Origin: Desulfurococcales archaeon
GTDB taxonomy: Archaea; Thermoproteota; Thermoprotei_A; Sulfolobales; Ignisphaeraceae
Direction: 5' to 3'
Assembly: GCA_027037025.1 (NCBI GenBank)
Contig: JALWBS010000090.1
Span: 1-7,996 of the forward strand
DNA length: 7,996 bases
Shown: positions 1 to 6,210 of the stretch, one piece after another
Layout: each line of letters starts with the position of its first letter
Numbering within the stretch: position 1 is the first letter of the stretch
Made by a program: the position numbers and the translations under genes
The notes under the pieces: generated by a model
Seen by the model: the letters and a program-made list of their open reading frames with translations, nothing else
Databases searched by the model: none
What the model was told of the DNA's origin: nothing

Positions 1-833
1 TCCGTTCCTCGAAAACCTTCTCTACACACAGCGTACTCCATACCCCTCCTCCTAGCTTCCTCAATGACTATTCTCAGCAGCTTCGCACGCATCTCCGGAG
101 GTGCGTACCAATAGCCGTGGAACCACGTACCCTTCCTTCTATACACCTCTACCCACTTACTGCATAGCTCGGGGAAAGCTTCGCACATCCTCTTAAGCGA
201 GTCGGGTCTCGCTTTAAACGTTGAGGTAACTACGAATTTCACGCCTATGCTCGCAACGGTGTCCAGCACGTTCCTAACGTTGTGGATATCGTCGTTGAGG
301 TACGGTATAACGGGGTCGAGCCTCAGCCCTACTGGGATCCCTACCTCAACGAGTTTCTTCATAGCTTCAACGCGGTCGCTTGGGGGAGGAGCTCCTGGCT
401 CTATCTTCTTCGCCAGCGAGTTATCGAGCGTCGTTATCGTTACCGTGACCGCGGCCTTCATACCCTGCAGTACGTCCACATCCCTAGCAACTAGCGATCC
501 TTTGGTAACGATGAGCACCTTGAAGCCCCGTCTCCTCAACAGCTTGAGAGCTTCCCTAGTTAGGAAGTGCTTAGCTTCCTCGGGTGGGTAAGGATCGCTG
601 CTGTTGCTCATGCTTACGGGCATCGACGGATCCGCCTTGAGAAGGTCGAGGGCTAAGTTCTTTATGAAGTCCCTCTTGGGAATCGATCTCCTCCGACCTA
701 CGTAGCTGGTAGCGTAGCAGTACAAGCACATATGACTGCATCCAGTGTATGGCTGGAGACTGTACTTGGGTGGGCAAGTGCATAGGGGATTGCCCCAGGG
801 GTCGAATCTCCGGAGAACTCTGAAGGTGGTCAA
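1..833 (-). CDS. Radical SAM protein, SPL (spore photoproduct lyase-like) family; 3' end cut off by window
   Basis: The reading frame stays open from the TTG at 833 to the left edge (277 residues seen). It carries the radical SAM [4Fe-4S] motif C-x3-C-x2-C as TGCSHMCLYCYAT (C32, C36, C39), which binds S-adenosylmethionine to generate a 5'-deoxyadenosyl radical. It is followed by SNSSDPYPPEE (about residues 71-81), matching the S-x-D-x-Y-x-P-x-E signature of the COG1533/SplB group, then TIM-barrel-like segments such as LIVTKGS and VGLRLDPVIPY. An extra pair, LCTCPPK (C18, C20), lies before the cluster motif. The substrate is unknown, and archaeal members are not shown to repair spore photoproduct. 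An in-frame TAA lies about 40 nt upstream of the chosen start. TTG 833 is the only usual start codon before the conserved RRFDPW segment, and GGGAG/AGGAG precede it closely. The family call is firm; the exact start is less so. Confidence 0.87.
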   Translation of the reverse strand, partial: MTTFRVLRRFDPWGNPLCTCPPKYSLQPYTGCSHMCLYCYATSYVGRRRSIPKRDFIKNLALDLLKADPSMPVSMSNSSDPYPPEEAKHFLTREALKLLRRRGFKVLIVTKGSLVARDVDVLQGMKAAVTVTITTLDNSLAKKIEPGAPPPSDRVEAMKKLVEVGIPVGLRLDPVIPYLNDDIHNVRNVLDTVASIGVKFVVTSTFKARPDSLKRMCEAFPELCSKWVEVYRRKGTWFHGYWYAPPEMRAKLLRIVIEEARRRGMEYAVCREGFRGT

Positions 834-873
834 AGCTCCTAGCTCCCGTGGAGGAGATGGGGTGTATCTAAGC

Positions 874-880
874 GTTTAAG
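874..880 (-). promoter_or_regulatory. Possible TATA box for the radical SAM gene
   Basis: The minus strand reads CTTAAAC here, centred about 44 nt before the TTG start at 833. A TSS about 26 nt downstream would fall near 851. That leaves a short leader containing the GGGAG and AGGAG sequences that could pair with 16S rRNA. The match to the crenarchaeal TATA consensus is only moderate. Confidence 0.3.
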
Positions 881-904
881 CCCTAGAGCGCTGAGCAAAG
901 CTAG

Positions 905-960
905 GTGATGAATCTCCGCCTTTTCGAGCTGAGGACCGTGATGATGCTGACCTGCTCTGA
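905..960 (+). ncRNA. C/D box guide sRNA, two guides
   Basis: All four boxes of an archaeal C/D sRNA occur in order: box C GTGATGA (905-911), box D' CTGA (929-932), box C' GTGATGA (938-944) and box D CTGA (957-960). The D'-C' linker is 5 nt. The C'-D guide is 12 nt, the usual archaeal length; the C-D' guide is longer at 17 nt. The flanks TAG (902-904) and CTA (962-964) can form three base pairs if G961 is bulged. The RNA would bind L7Ae, Nop5 and fibrillarin and direct 2'-O-methylation at the target base paired with the fifth guide nucleotide before D or D'. Those guide bases are C952 (target G) and T924 (target A). It sits in a gap between two minus-strand genes and no ORF explains the repeated boxes. 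I could not assign targets from memory. Confidence 0.8.
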
Positions 961-965
961 GCTAA

Positions 966-1829
966 CTACCCCACTCTCTTCATGTACCTCAAACCGCTGA
1001 AATCGATCAGCGCTGCGCTTCCGTTGGGCATGGGCTTGACCAGGTCCCTAGGCACGTTAGCGAAGTCGATCACGGTCGGCGACGCTATCGCGACGAAAGC
1101 CCCTAGCTCCACGATAAGTGGTTGGTAGTAGAACGCCCTCTCCTCGCTGAACCACGAGGTTACGACGCTGAACGCATCGTCGTCGCTAACGATAAGAGTC
1201 GAGGTTACCCCTCCCAGCACGCGTGTCTCCGTTCGACAGTAGGTGGACACCGTTGATGCAATGGTGTTCAGCACAGCATCCCTATCCATCTCTCCGAGCT
1301 TCTCCAACCTCTTGGCTATCGCCAGCCCCAGCATGTAGCTATCGCTATGGATATGCCTCGACAGGGACAGTCCTAGACCCCTCAAATCCTTCATCAACCG
1401 ACTCTTATCGGAACCACCGTTGTGCGCGAAGAACATGGTCACCTCATTTCCTCCAATCCTCACCCTGTACATGAATGGGTGCGAAGCCATTGTTCCTAGG
1501 GGCTCCCCTCTGCTAGAAGCTCGAGAGTGCATCAAGGCTATGCACCTCTCGTACCTAGCGATCCACGAAACTACGTTCGAAACCACGTCGCGCGACGATG
1601 GCGAGTATATCGCTGTGGGAAACCTGTCGTAAGCCACGACAACACCGCTACCGCTCCCCATGGCCAGGGCGTAGCCCCAGCCATCACCATGGCTGCCCCT
1701 AGCACCGCGGCTCACGGTAGCTAGTCTAGGGTCGTGCTTCGAGGCCTTGATAAGCGCCTTCACGAACATCTCAACGAGCTTTCGCCGCTCCACGCATTCG
1801 CGGCACGCAATGGTTAAGACTCTGCACAT
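966..1829 (-). CDS. Class II glutamine amidotransferase-like (Ntn-hydrolase fold) protein
   Basis: The protein has 287 residues from ATG 1829. Starting there makes Cys2 the second residue (MCRVL), as needed for an N-terminal-nucleophile glutaminase after Met removal. The frame is open upstream to an ATG at 1943, but those 38 extra residues would bury the cysteine. Other class II marks are HGDGWGYA (residues 47-54), HSRASSRG (101-108, with the glutamine-carboxylate-binding Arg103), FAHNG (134-138, oxyanion Asn/Gly) and HSDSYML (161-167), the acidic segment that contacts the substrate amino group. The size fits stand-alone YafJ/EgtC-like amidotransferases (GATase_4/6), with no fused synthetase or sugar-isomerase domain. 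It probably hydrolyses glutamine or a gamma-glutamyl amide; the acceptor is unknown. It is divergent from the UPF0282 gene across a 149-bp gap in which I see no convincing TATA box. Confidence 0.85.
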   Translation of the reverse strand: MCRVLTIACRECVERRKLVEMFVKALIKASKHDPRLATVSRGARGSHGDGWGYALAMGSGSGVVVAYDRFPTAIYSPSSRDVVSNVVSWIARYERCIALMHSRASSRGEPLGTMASHPFMYRVRIGGNEVTMFFAHNGGSDKSRLMKDLRGLGLSLSRHIHSDSYMLGLAIAKRLEKLGEMDRDAVLNTIASTVSTYCRTETRVLGGVTSTLIVSDDDAFSVVTSWFSEERAFYYQPLIVELGAFVAIASPTVIDFANVPRDLVKPMPNGSAALIDFSGLRYMKRVG

Positions 1830-1978
1830 AGAGAATCCCGTAGCGATCGTAATCGAGATACCCTCTGAAATACCTATCTCGTGGGGGATGAGCGTGGGGC
1901 TGCTGACTGAGCTATGATGATCCTTTAATGGGTGCGACCCCAACCACTTTCAGAGGATCTCGTACTGGATGAAGGGTC

Positions 1979-2911
1979 GTGAGGGTCGAGCTCGTAGCCT
2001 TCGAAAGCCTGGGAGTGCGCTCGATGGCTACGATCGTGGTGACGAGAGACGTATCTATATTCATAGATCCCTCAGCAGCTCTAGCACCTAGAAGGTTTGG
2101 TCTACCTCCTCACCGAATCGAAGCTGAGAAGCTTCTCTCCGTATTCTCGGAGATCGAGGATAGGCTACGCGATTGCGATATCGTTGTGATCACGCATTAC
2201 CACTACGATCACCACGATCCGGGGCGCTTCATAGACCTCTCGGTGTTTAGAGGGAAGAAGCTCATCGTGAAAGACTTTGAGAGAAAGATAAACTTCTCAC
2301 AGCGAATGCGTGCTCACAGATTCCTTAAGATGGTTAAGGATCTCTGCAGAGAGGTCGTTGTGGGAGATGGTCGGGTGGAGACCGTTGGGAAGACGAAGAT
2401 AGTGTTCTCGAACCCTGTTCCTCACGGGGATAGCGATAAGCTTGGCTACGTATTGGAGGTATGCGTAGACGATGGAGATGAAAGGCTTCTCTTCTCCTCG
2501 GACATCGAGGGAGCGCCACTTAGTCAACATCTACAACCGTTCTACGGCTGTCGACCAAGCGTAGCGATCGTTGATGGTCCTCCCACCTATCTCGTGGGGC
2601 ATAGGTACGGAAGCGAGTATCTCGAGGCATCGATTAGGAACCTCTCAAAGGTTCTCGAAATGCCTTGGCTGGAAACGCTTATCCTAGATCATCACAGTGC
2701 GCGAGAGCTCGGCTTCGTTGATAAGCTCGAGAGGCTCTATGCCAAGTCGCGCGAGCTAGGAAAAGAGATTCTCTTAGCCTCGGAGTACATGGGTGTAGAG
2801 ACCCAGCTCCTAGAAGCTAGGCGACGCGAGTTATTCGAGAAGGAGCCCGTGGATGGGCTAAGGCTCTTGAAGCGTCGTGGAGTTGAGGAGGTGGGGGATG
2901 AAAAGGATTAG
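1979..2911 (+). CDS. UPF0282 family metallo-beta-lactamase-fold hydrolase
   Basis: The protein has 310 residues. It opens with FESLGVRSMAT (residues 8-18), typical of the archaeal UPF0282 family. The metal-binding motif THYHYDHHDP (72-81) provides H73, H75, D77 and H78 of the HxHxDH signature. Further likely ligands are H149 (PHGD), D175 (SSDIEG) and H238/H239 (DHH), completing a two-metal site. It is therefore likely a soluble zinc- or iron-dependent hydrolase, perhaps acting on nucleic acid or a phosphoester, but no member's substrate is known to me. The GTG start at 1979 is supported because the conserved N-terminal strand begins at once and GAAGGG lies just before it. An ATG at 1969 is in another frame. 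The C-terminus (about 275-310) is charged and probably helical. The gene is convergent with nadE. Confidence 0.88.
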   Translation: MRVELVAFESLGVRSMATIVVTRDVSIFIDPSAALAPRRFGLPPHRIEAEKLLSVFSEIEDRLRDCDIVVITHYHYDHHDPGRFIDLSVFRGKKLIVKDFERKINFSQRMRAHRFLKMVKDLCREVVVGDGRVETVGKTKIVFSNPVPHGDSDKLGYVLEVCVDDGDERLLFSSDIEGAPLSQHLQPFYGCRPSVAIVDGPPTYLVGHRYGSEYLEASIRNLSKVLEMPWLETLILDHHSARELGFVDKLERLYAKSRELGKEILLASEYMGVETQLLEARRRELFEKEPVDGLRLLKRRGVEEVGDEKD

Positions 2912-2984
2912 AGCTTGTAAGCGTAAGTATAGGGTTGGAGGGGGATGAAGAATGTTTTGCGGTTATCGACCCCGATGATGTGAC

Positions 2985-3032
2985 TCAGTCGAGAGCCCAT
3001 CATCACGGCTCAGCTTTGCTACATATCATCAC
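2985..3032 (-). ncRNA. C/D box guide sRNA overlapping the 3' end of nadE
   Basis: Read on the minus strand: box C GTGATGA (3032-3026), a 12-nt guide (3025-3014), box D' CTGA (3013-3010), a 3-nt linker GCC, box C' GTGATGA (3006-3000), an 11-nt guide (2999-2989) and box D CTGA (2988-2985). Boxes and spacings are a near-ideal archaeal C/D sRNA of 48 nt. The first guide base-pairs with CUUUGCUACAUA and the second with UCGAGAGCCCA; the rule of the fifth nucleotide puts both methylated bases at a G. Box C lies within the last codons of nadE (V-S-D-D-M) and the nadE stop falls inside the first guide. The RNA may therefore be processed from the nadE transcript. No clear terminal stem is visible, and the target RNAs are not identified. 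Confidence 0.82.
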
Positions 3033-3897
3033 TTACCGGCTCGAATCTGTTCTCTATAGGGTTTCTCCAGTCAGTGAATAAACACCATTTCGAAACCCGT
3101 GGTATCGGCGGTGTTTTCCTCTTATGCTCGTTCCTATGCACTCTCTCAACGATCCTTACCACCGTCGCGAGCTCCAGCCCCGTATCTTCGACGATCTCCC
3201 TAACGCTCATACCGAGATCGACGTATCTGTACAGAACCGCGTCGATAACATCGTACCTCATTCCCAGCTCCTCCTCAGCCATGTGACCAGGCCAGAGTCT
3301 TGGGCTACTAGGCTTCTCAACTATTCTCCTAGGCACGCCCAGCACCTTGCCCATAACCCTAACCTGGGTCTTGTAAACATCGCCTATCGGCAGGATATCT
3401 ACTCCGCCATCCCCGTACTTGGTGAAGTACCCGAGGAGGAGCTCGCTCTTATCCCCTGTGCCACACACTAGGTAGTTGCTTCTGTTGGCGTATAGGTACA
3501 GTATGTTCATGCGTATCCTAGCCCTGAGATTACCTATCGAGATCCTGTGGCTAGGATCCGCGAAGGGCACGTGCTTAACGTAGGCTTCGACTAGGTTGGA
3601 TATCTCAACGACTTCGAAGTCTATGCCCAGCTGCTTAGCTAACTGCTTAGCATCCTCAACGTCTTCGGGGGGCGTAGTGCTTCGATCAGGCATTATCAAC
3701 CCGACAACCTTGGACGGCCCAACAGCTTGCACGAGCAGCGCCGCTGTTACCGAAGAGTCTATGCCTCCGCTCAGCCCAACCACGTACCCCTCTGCACCCG
3801 TACGCGATAGGTAGCTCTTCAGGAACTGTGTTATTCTCTTAATCGCGTAGTCGTAGTCGAGGGGCGGAGGTGGGAACCTTTCCCCGTTCGTACTCAC
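3019..3897 (-). CDS. nadE: NAD+ synthase (NadE), synthetase domain only
   Basis: The protein has 292 residues and converts nicotinate adenine dinucleotide to NAD+ with ATP and ammonia, the last step of NAD+ synthesis, in the cytosol. The ATP-pyrophosphatase P-loop is SGGIDSS (residues 43-49). CGTGDKSELLLGYFTKYGDGGVDILPIGDVYKTQV (145-179) is the classic NadE deamido-NAD/ATP region, and SSPRLWPGHMAEEELGMRYDVID (197-219) corresponds to the SA-LW-GQ-AEDELG segment. There is no N-terminal nitrilase domain, so the protein alone is of the ammonia-dependent type. About 35 C-terminal residues follow the helical region. The GTG start at 3897 is the only usual start codon before the conserved part. It overlaps by 28 bp the divergent nitrilase gene that may supply ammonia. 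The last 14 nt lie inside a C/D box sRNA. Confidence 0.95.
   Translation of the reverse strand: MSTNGERFPPPPLDYDYAIKRITQFLKSYLSRTGAEGYVVGLSGGIDSSVTAALLVQAVGPSKVVGLIMPDRSTTPPEDVEDAKQLAKQLGIDFEVVEISNLVEAYVKHVPFADPSHRISIGNLRARIRMNILYLYANRSNYLVCGTGDKSELLLGYFTKYGDGGVDILPIGDVYKTQVRVMGKVLGVPRRIVEKPSSPRLWPGHMAEEELGMRYDVIDAVLYRYVDLGMSVREIVEDTGLELATVVRIVERVHRNEHKRKTPPIPRVSKWCLFTDWRNPIENRFEPVSDDM
3839..3843 (+). promoter_or_regulatory. Weak TATA-like element for the nitrilase gene, inside nadE
   Basis: TTAAT is centred about 29 nt before the GTG at 3870. That is close to the spacing expected for near-leaderless archaeal transcription and supports 3870 as the start. The element is short and lies in nadE coding sequence, so chance is possible. 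A competing signal is AGGAGGT at 3912-3918, a strong anti-16S match, but no usual start codon follows it at 5-10 nt. Confidence 0.25.
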
Positions 3898-4742
3898 ACC
3901 CAGAGTATATCAGGAGGTCTAGGGCTAGAGTAGTTTTGGCTCAGCTCGAAGCCGTGCCAGGGAACGTCGAGGCCAACCTCGAGAAACTGAGGAGCGTGGT
4001 CGAGGAGCTCGACGGAGACATCTACGTATTTCCAGAGCTTTTCCTCACGGGCTACACGGTTCAGGACCTCCTACATAGGCTCGCCATGGACCTCGATAAC
4101 CGTGCTCTACGGAAGGTGATTTCGCTTTCGCGTGAGAAGAGCTGCACCATAATCGTTGGGTTCCCTGAGCGTAGCCACCTTGGATACCTCTACAACTCGG
4201 CACTGATAGCATTCAACGGAGAGTTCGTGGTGTATAGAAAGCGTCACTTACCAACCTTCTCGATATTCGATGAGCACCGCTGGTTCAAACCTTATCGAGG
4301 CCCTCTCAGACCCGTGGATCTAGGCTTCGTAAGGCTCGGGGTAGCGATATGCTACGACATGTTCTTCCCAGAGATATTCAAGGCCTATGCGTTGATGGGG
4401 GTACATGCAATGATAGTTATCTCCGCGTCTCCAGACACGTCCGTACCCCTCTTCCATGCCCTAGCCCGTGCCCGCGCCATAGAGACCACGAGCTTCGTGG
4501 TGTGGGTAAACAACGCAGGTGTCGTTGAGGGAGTAACGTTTGGTGGTGGATCCCTCGCCGTAGCTCCCCTAGGAAACGTTATCTTAGAGCTGAAGCGGGG
4601 TGAGGAAGACGTGGGTATCGTGGAGATCAAGCTGGAGCAGCTATATCGATGCCGAGCTCAGCGCCCCGTGTTGAGGGATAGCGATGCATCGGATGCTGAA
4701 GCGCTTCTAGAAGCTTATAGGTTTGCAGAGGAATCGGACTAA
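3870..4742 (+). CDS. Carbon-nitrogen hydrolase (nitrilase superfamily), candidate glutaminase partner of NadE
   Basis: The protein has 290 residues. The nitrilase triad is complete: Glu56 (FPELFLTGY), Lys124 (YRKRHLP) and Cys161 (GVAICYDMFFPE). Two stretches resemble the glutaminase domain of glutamine-dependent NAD synthetases more than generic nitrilases: LTGYTVQDLLHR (59-70; fused enzymes have LTGYPPEDLLLR-like text) and HLPTFSIFDEHRWFKP (126-141; fused enzymes have a Y-x-V-F-D-E-x-R-Y-F segment). It lies head to head with nadE, whose product lacks this domain, so it may release ammonia from glutamine for NadE. It could instead be an omega-amidase or another amidase. The start is uncertain. 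GTG 3870 gives about 18 extra residues before the first strand (RVVLAQLEA). TTG 3936 would cut into that strand, so GTG is preferred. Confidence 0.88.
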   Translation: MGTFPRSYSHPEYIRRSRARVVLAQLEAVPGNVEANLEKLRSVVEELDGDIYVFPELFLTGYTVQDLLHRLAMDLDNRALRKVISLSREKSCTIIVGFPERSHLGYLYNSALIAFNGEFVVYRKRHLPTFSIFDEHRWFKPYRGPLRPVDLGFVRLGVAICYDMFFPEIFKAYALMGVHAMIVISASPDTSVPLFHALARARAIETTSFVVWVNNAGVVEGVTFGGGSLAVAPLGNVILELKRGEEDVGIVEIKLEQLYRCRAQRPVLRDSDASDAEALLEAYRFAEESD

Positions 4743-4772
4743 TGCTGGTCTACACCCATATCCACAGCACTA

Positions 4773-4786
4773 CCGATTTATATCGG
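4773..4786 (+). promoter_or_regulatory. TATA box inside a 5-bp-arm palindrome, promoter of the 341-residue orphan gene
   Basis: TTTATAT (4777-4783) is a strong crenarchaeal TATA box, centred 35 nt before the GTG at 4815. A TSS is expected near 4806, giving a leader of about 9 nt. The box sits inside the perfect inverted repeat CCGAT-TTAT-ATCGG (4773-4786), so a dimeric regulator could occlude TBP. The promoter call is good; the operator idea is an inference. Confidence 0.6.
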
Positions 4787-4814
4787 GCTGAATCGTATAA
4801 CTACGCAGAGCGAG

Positions 4815-5840
4815 GTGCACCTATTGAGCGTAGACCTCGTAAGGGAGGATATCGTAGATAAGGCGAGTAGGGAGCTCGATAACCCCCTTATCGAAAGCAG
4901 GATAATTCTGAGAGGTAATCTCGTCGGAACCTACTCGTCGACGAGCTTCAGAGACGTGATCGATACGACCAGCAACGTGTGTAGAGATAAGCTGTGCTTC
5001 GCCAGGATACACATCGAGAAACCGTTTGAGGGGGTTCTCGCGATCTACGTACTCAACGGCAAGGTTCTTGGAGCGGTTCTAAAGTTCGATAACCAGGTTC
5101 TGTACGGAGTTAACGCTCTTAAGAACGATGTAGTTGCTAAGATCGCGAAAGCTAGGATCGTGATCTACGAGTTTAAACCCGACATGCTCGCCGACATAGC
5201 CAAATCGTTGACTCAGTACATGGAGCTTCTTCGCAGCGTCGAGGTCGCTGAGAGAAGGGAGCCCGAAAGAGCCGTAGAGAAGCTTGCGCCGGGACCGAGA
5301 GCGGTAGCTGCACCGAGCCTTAGGGAGCTACGCGGAGAACTCATGAAGTTCCTTAGCGATCTGGGGTTCGAACTCATCGACTTAACGCTGGCTGAGGGAG
5401 AGAAGCTCGTTGCGGTCGACATCATATGCGATAAGTCCAAGCCCTTGTACAACCCTGAAGAAGTGAGCCTTCCCTTACTCAGGAGGTTGCTGACGAGCGT
5501 TCCCATCAATAAGGATGTTAGGGTGTCGGTGCATCACAAGAAGACGTTCTCTAGAACCTACGAGATCTCGAAGAAGGATCTATGGGTACTGCTCGGCCTC
5601 ATTCCCGAGCTCATACTCGTTAAGTACAGAGGGGGTCTGAGGATAGATGGCTTGAAGTACCGAGAGGGGAGGAACAGTCTAGATATATCAATCGTACTTA
5701 GACGCGAAACCCTCTACAGCACGGTGAGCGTTCAGGATCTTGCTAAGGAGATATACGAAGAGCTTAGGAAGCATTGGGGAGGTAGGATAACGGTTAGGGT
5801 TAGAATCGGTAGATTCGGACTCGAGGGCAGAGCTCCTTAA
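4815..5840 (+). CDS. Conserved-looking archaeal protein of unknown function, two-domain
   Basis: The protein has 341 residues and I do not recognise it with confidence. An N-terminal alpha/beta domain (about 1-140) includes the hydrophobic hairpin GVLAIYVLNGKVLGAVLKF (73-91), which suggests a DUF2226-like or other small ligand-binding fold, unverified. A charged Ala/Pro/Glu linker follows (about 143-168). The C-terminal domain (about 169-341) alternates helices and strands and ends in the basic strand GRITVRVRIGRFG. I see no signal peptide, membrane segment, cysteine cluster or catalytic motif, so it is probably cytosolic. GTG 4815 is preceded by GCGAG and fits the promoter at 4777; TTG 4824 is an alternative start three codons in. 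The last 41 bp overlap the end of the convergent gene at 5800. Amino-acid make-up is ordinary for the window, with no sign of recent transfer. Confidence 0.75.
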   Translation: MHLLSVDLVREDIVDKASRELDNPLIESRIILRGNLVGTYSSTSFRDVIDTTSNVCRDKLCFARIHIEKPFEGVLAIYVLNGKVLGAVLKFDNQVLYGVNALKNDVVAKIAKARIVIYEFKPDMLADIAKSLTQYMELLRSVEVAERREPERAVEKLAPGPRAVAAPSLRELRGELMKFLSDLGFELIDLTLAEGEKLVAVDIICDKSKPLYNPEEVSLPLLRRLLTSVPINKDVRVSVHHKKTFSRTYEISKKDLWVLLGLIPELILVKYRGGLRIDGLKYREGRNSLDISIVLRRETLYSTVSVQDLAKEIYEELRKHWGGRITVRVRIGRFGLEGRAP

Positions 5841-6168
5841 GGCATTTATGGAGTTCGACCTCTGGTCTAACCTCCAGCGTTTTACCATCGCTGAAAATCA
5901 CCTTCGTGTAAACAGGGCTAAGGGATTCTTCGTCTAGACCCGAGAGGTTGCTCACGGCTGTGAAGCCGATCAGCGATCCGTTTCTCTTTACAGCGTATCC
6001 ATAGCTAACCACTTTAACCATGTACACACCACACGAAACGATGTTGGAAACGTCGTGGCACCACGAAACGAGCTCTCTATCGAGCAGCTTCACTCTCTCT
6101 ATGCATAGGAGAACCGCGTCTACGAGGATATCGAGGTTCTGCACCACATCCTCTAGTATGGGCTGCAC
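5800..6168 (-). CDS. Small hypothetical protein (122 residues)
   Basis: The family is not recognised. The N-terminal third is helical and amphipathic (residues 1-40). Strand-like segments then alternate with turns: GVYMVKVVSYGYAVKRNGSLIGFTAV (47-72) and PVYTKVIFSDGKTLEVRPEVEL (85-106). The latter has the look of a small beta domain with an FSDGKTLEV hairpin. Five cysteines are scattered (22, 37, 46, 109, 114) without a metal-binding spacing. There is no signal peptide or clear membrane helix. The GTG start is supported by a TATA-like box about 26 nt upstream (6190-6197), as in a leaderless gene. The end overlaps the upstream plus-strand gene by 41 bp, tail to tail. Promoter placement and sensible protein composition argue that the gene is real, though no homology supports it here. 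Confidence 0.65.
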   Translation of the reverse strand: MQPILEDVVQNLDILVDAVLLCIERVKLLDRELVSWCHDVSNIVSCGVYMVKVVSYGYAVKRNGSLIGFTAVSNLSGLDEESLSPVYTKVIFSDGKTLEVRPEVELHKCLKELCPRVRIYRF

Positions 6169-6189
6169 CCGAAGAGTAAGGTGGTACGC

Positions 6190-6197
6190 ATTTATTT
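6190..6197 (-). promoter_or_regulatory. TATA box for the 122-residue hypothetical gene
   Basis: The minus strand reads AAATAAAT, centred about 26 nt before the GTG at 6168. This is the spacing expected when transcription starts at the start codon. It lies in the 42-bp gap after the ferredoxin gene, so the small gene need not depend on read-through. Confidence 0.6.
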
Positions 6198-6210
6198 AGG
6201 TGGTTGCCCG

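Noticed and set aside
247..591. Plus-strand 114-residue frame
   Set aside because: Antisense to the radical SAM gene, which carries clear conserved motifs in the opposite strand; Ser/Thr-rich shadow.
571..783. Minus-strand 70-residue frame
   Set aside because: Same strand but a different frame from the radical SAM gene, overlapping its cluster motif.
1885..1932. Box-like GGATGA, CTGA and ATGATGA sequences on the plus strand, suggesting a third C/D sRNA
   Set aside because: The first box does not fit RUGAUGA and no CTGA follows the ATGATGA at guide distance, so the set is incomplete.
2974..3004. Inverted repeat GATGATG / CATCATC with a 17-nt loop, possible terminator between convergent genes
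   Set aside because: The right arm is the C' box of the C/D sRNA on the minus strand, which explains it better, and no T-run follows.
5213..5509. Minus-strand 98-residue frame
   Set aside because: Antisense shadow of the 341-residue plus-strand gene, Ser/Leu-rich with no family feature.
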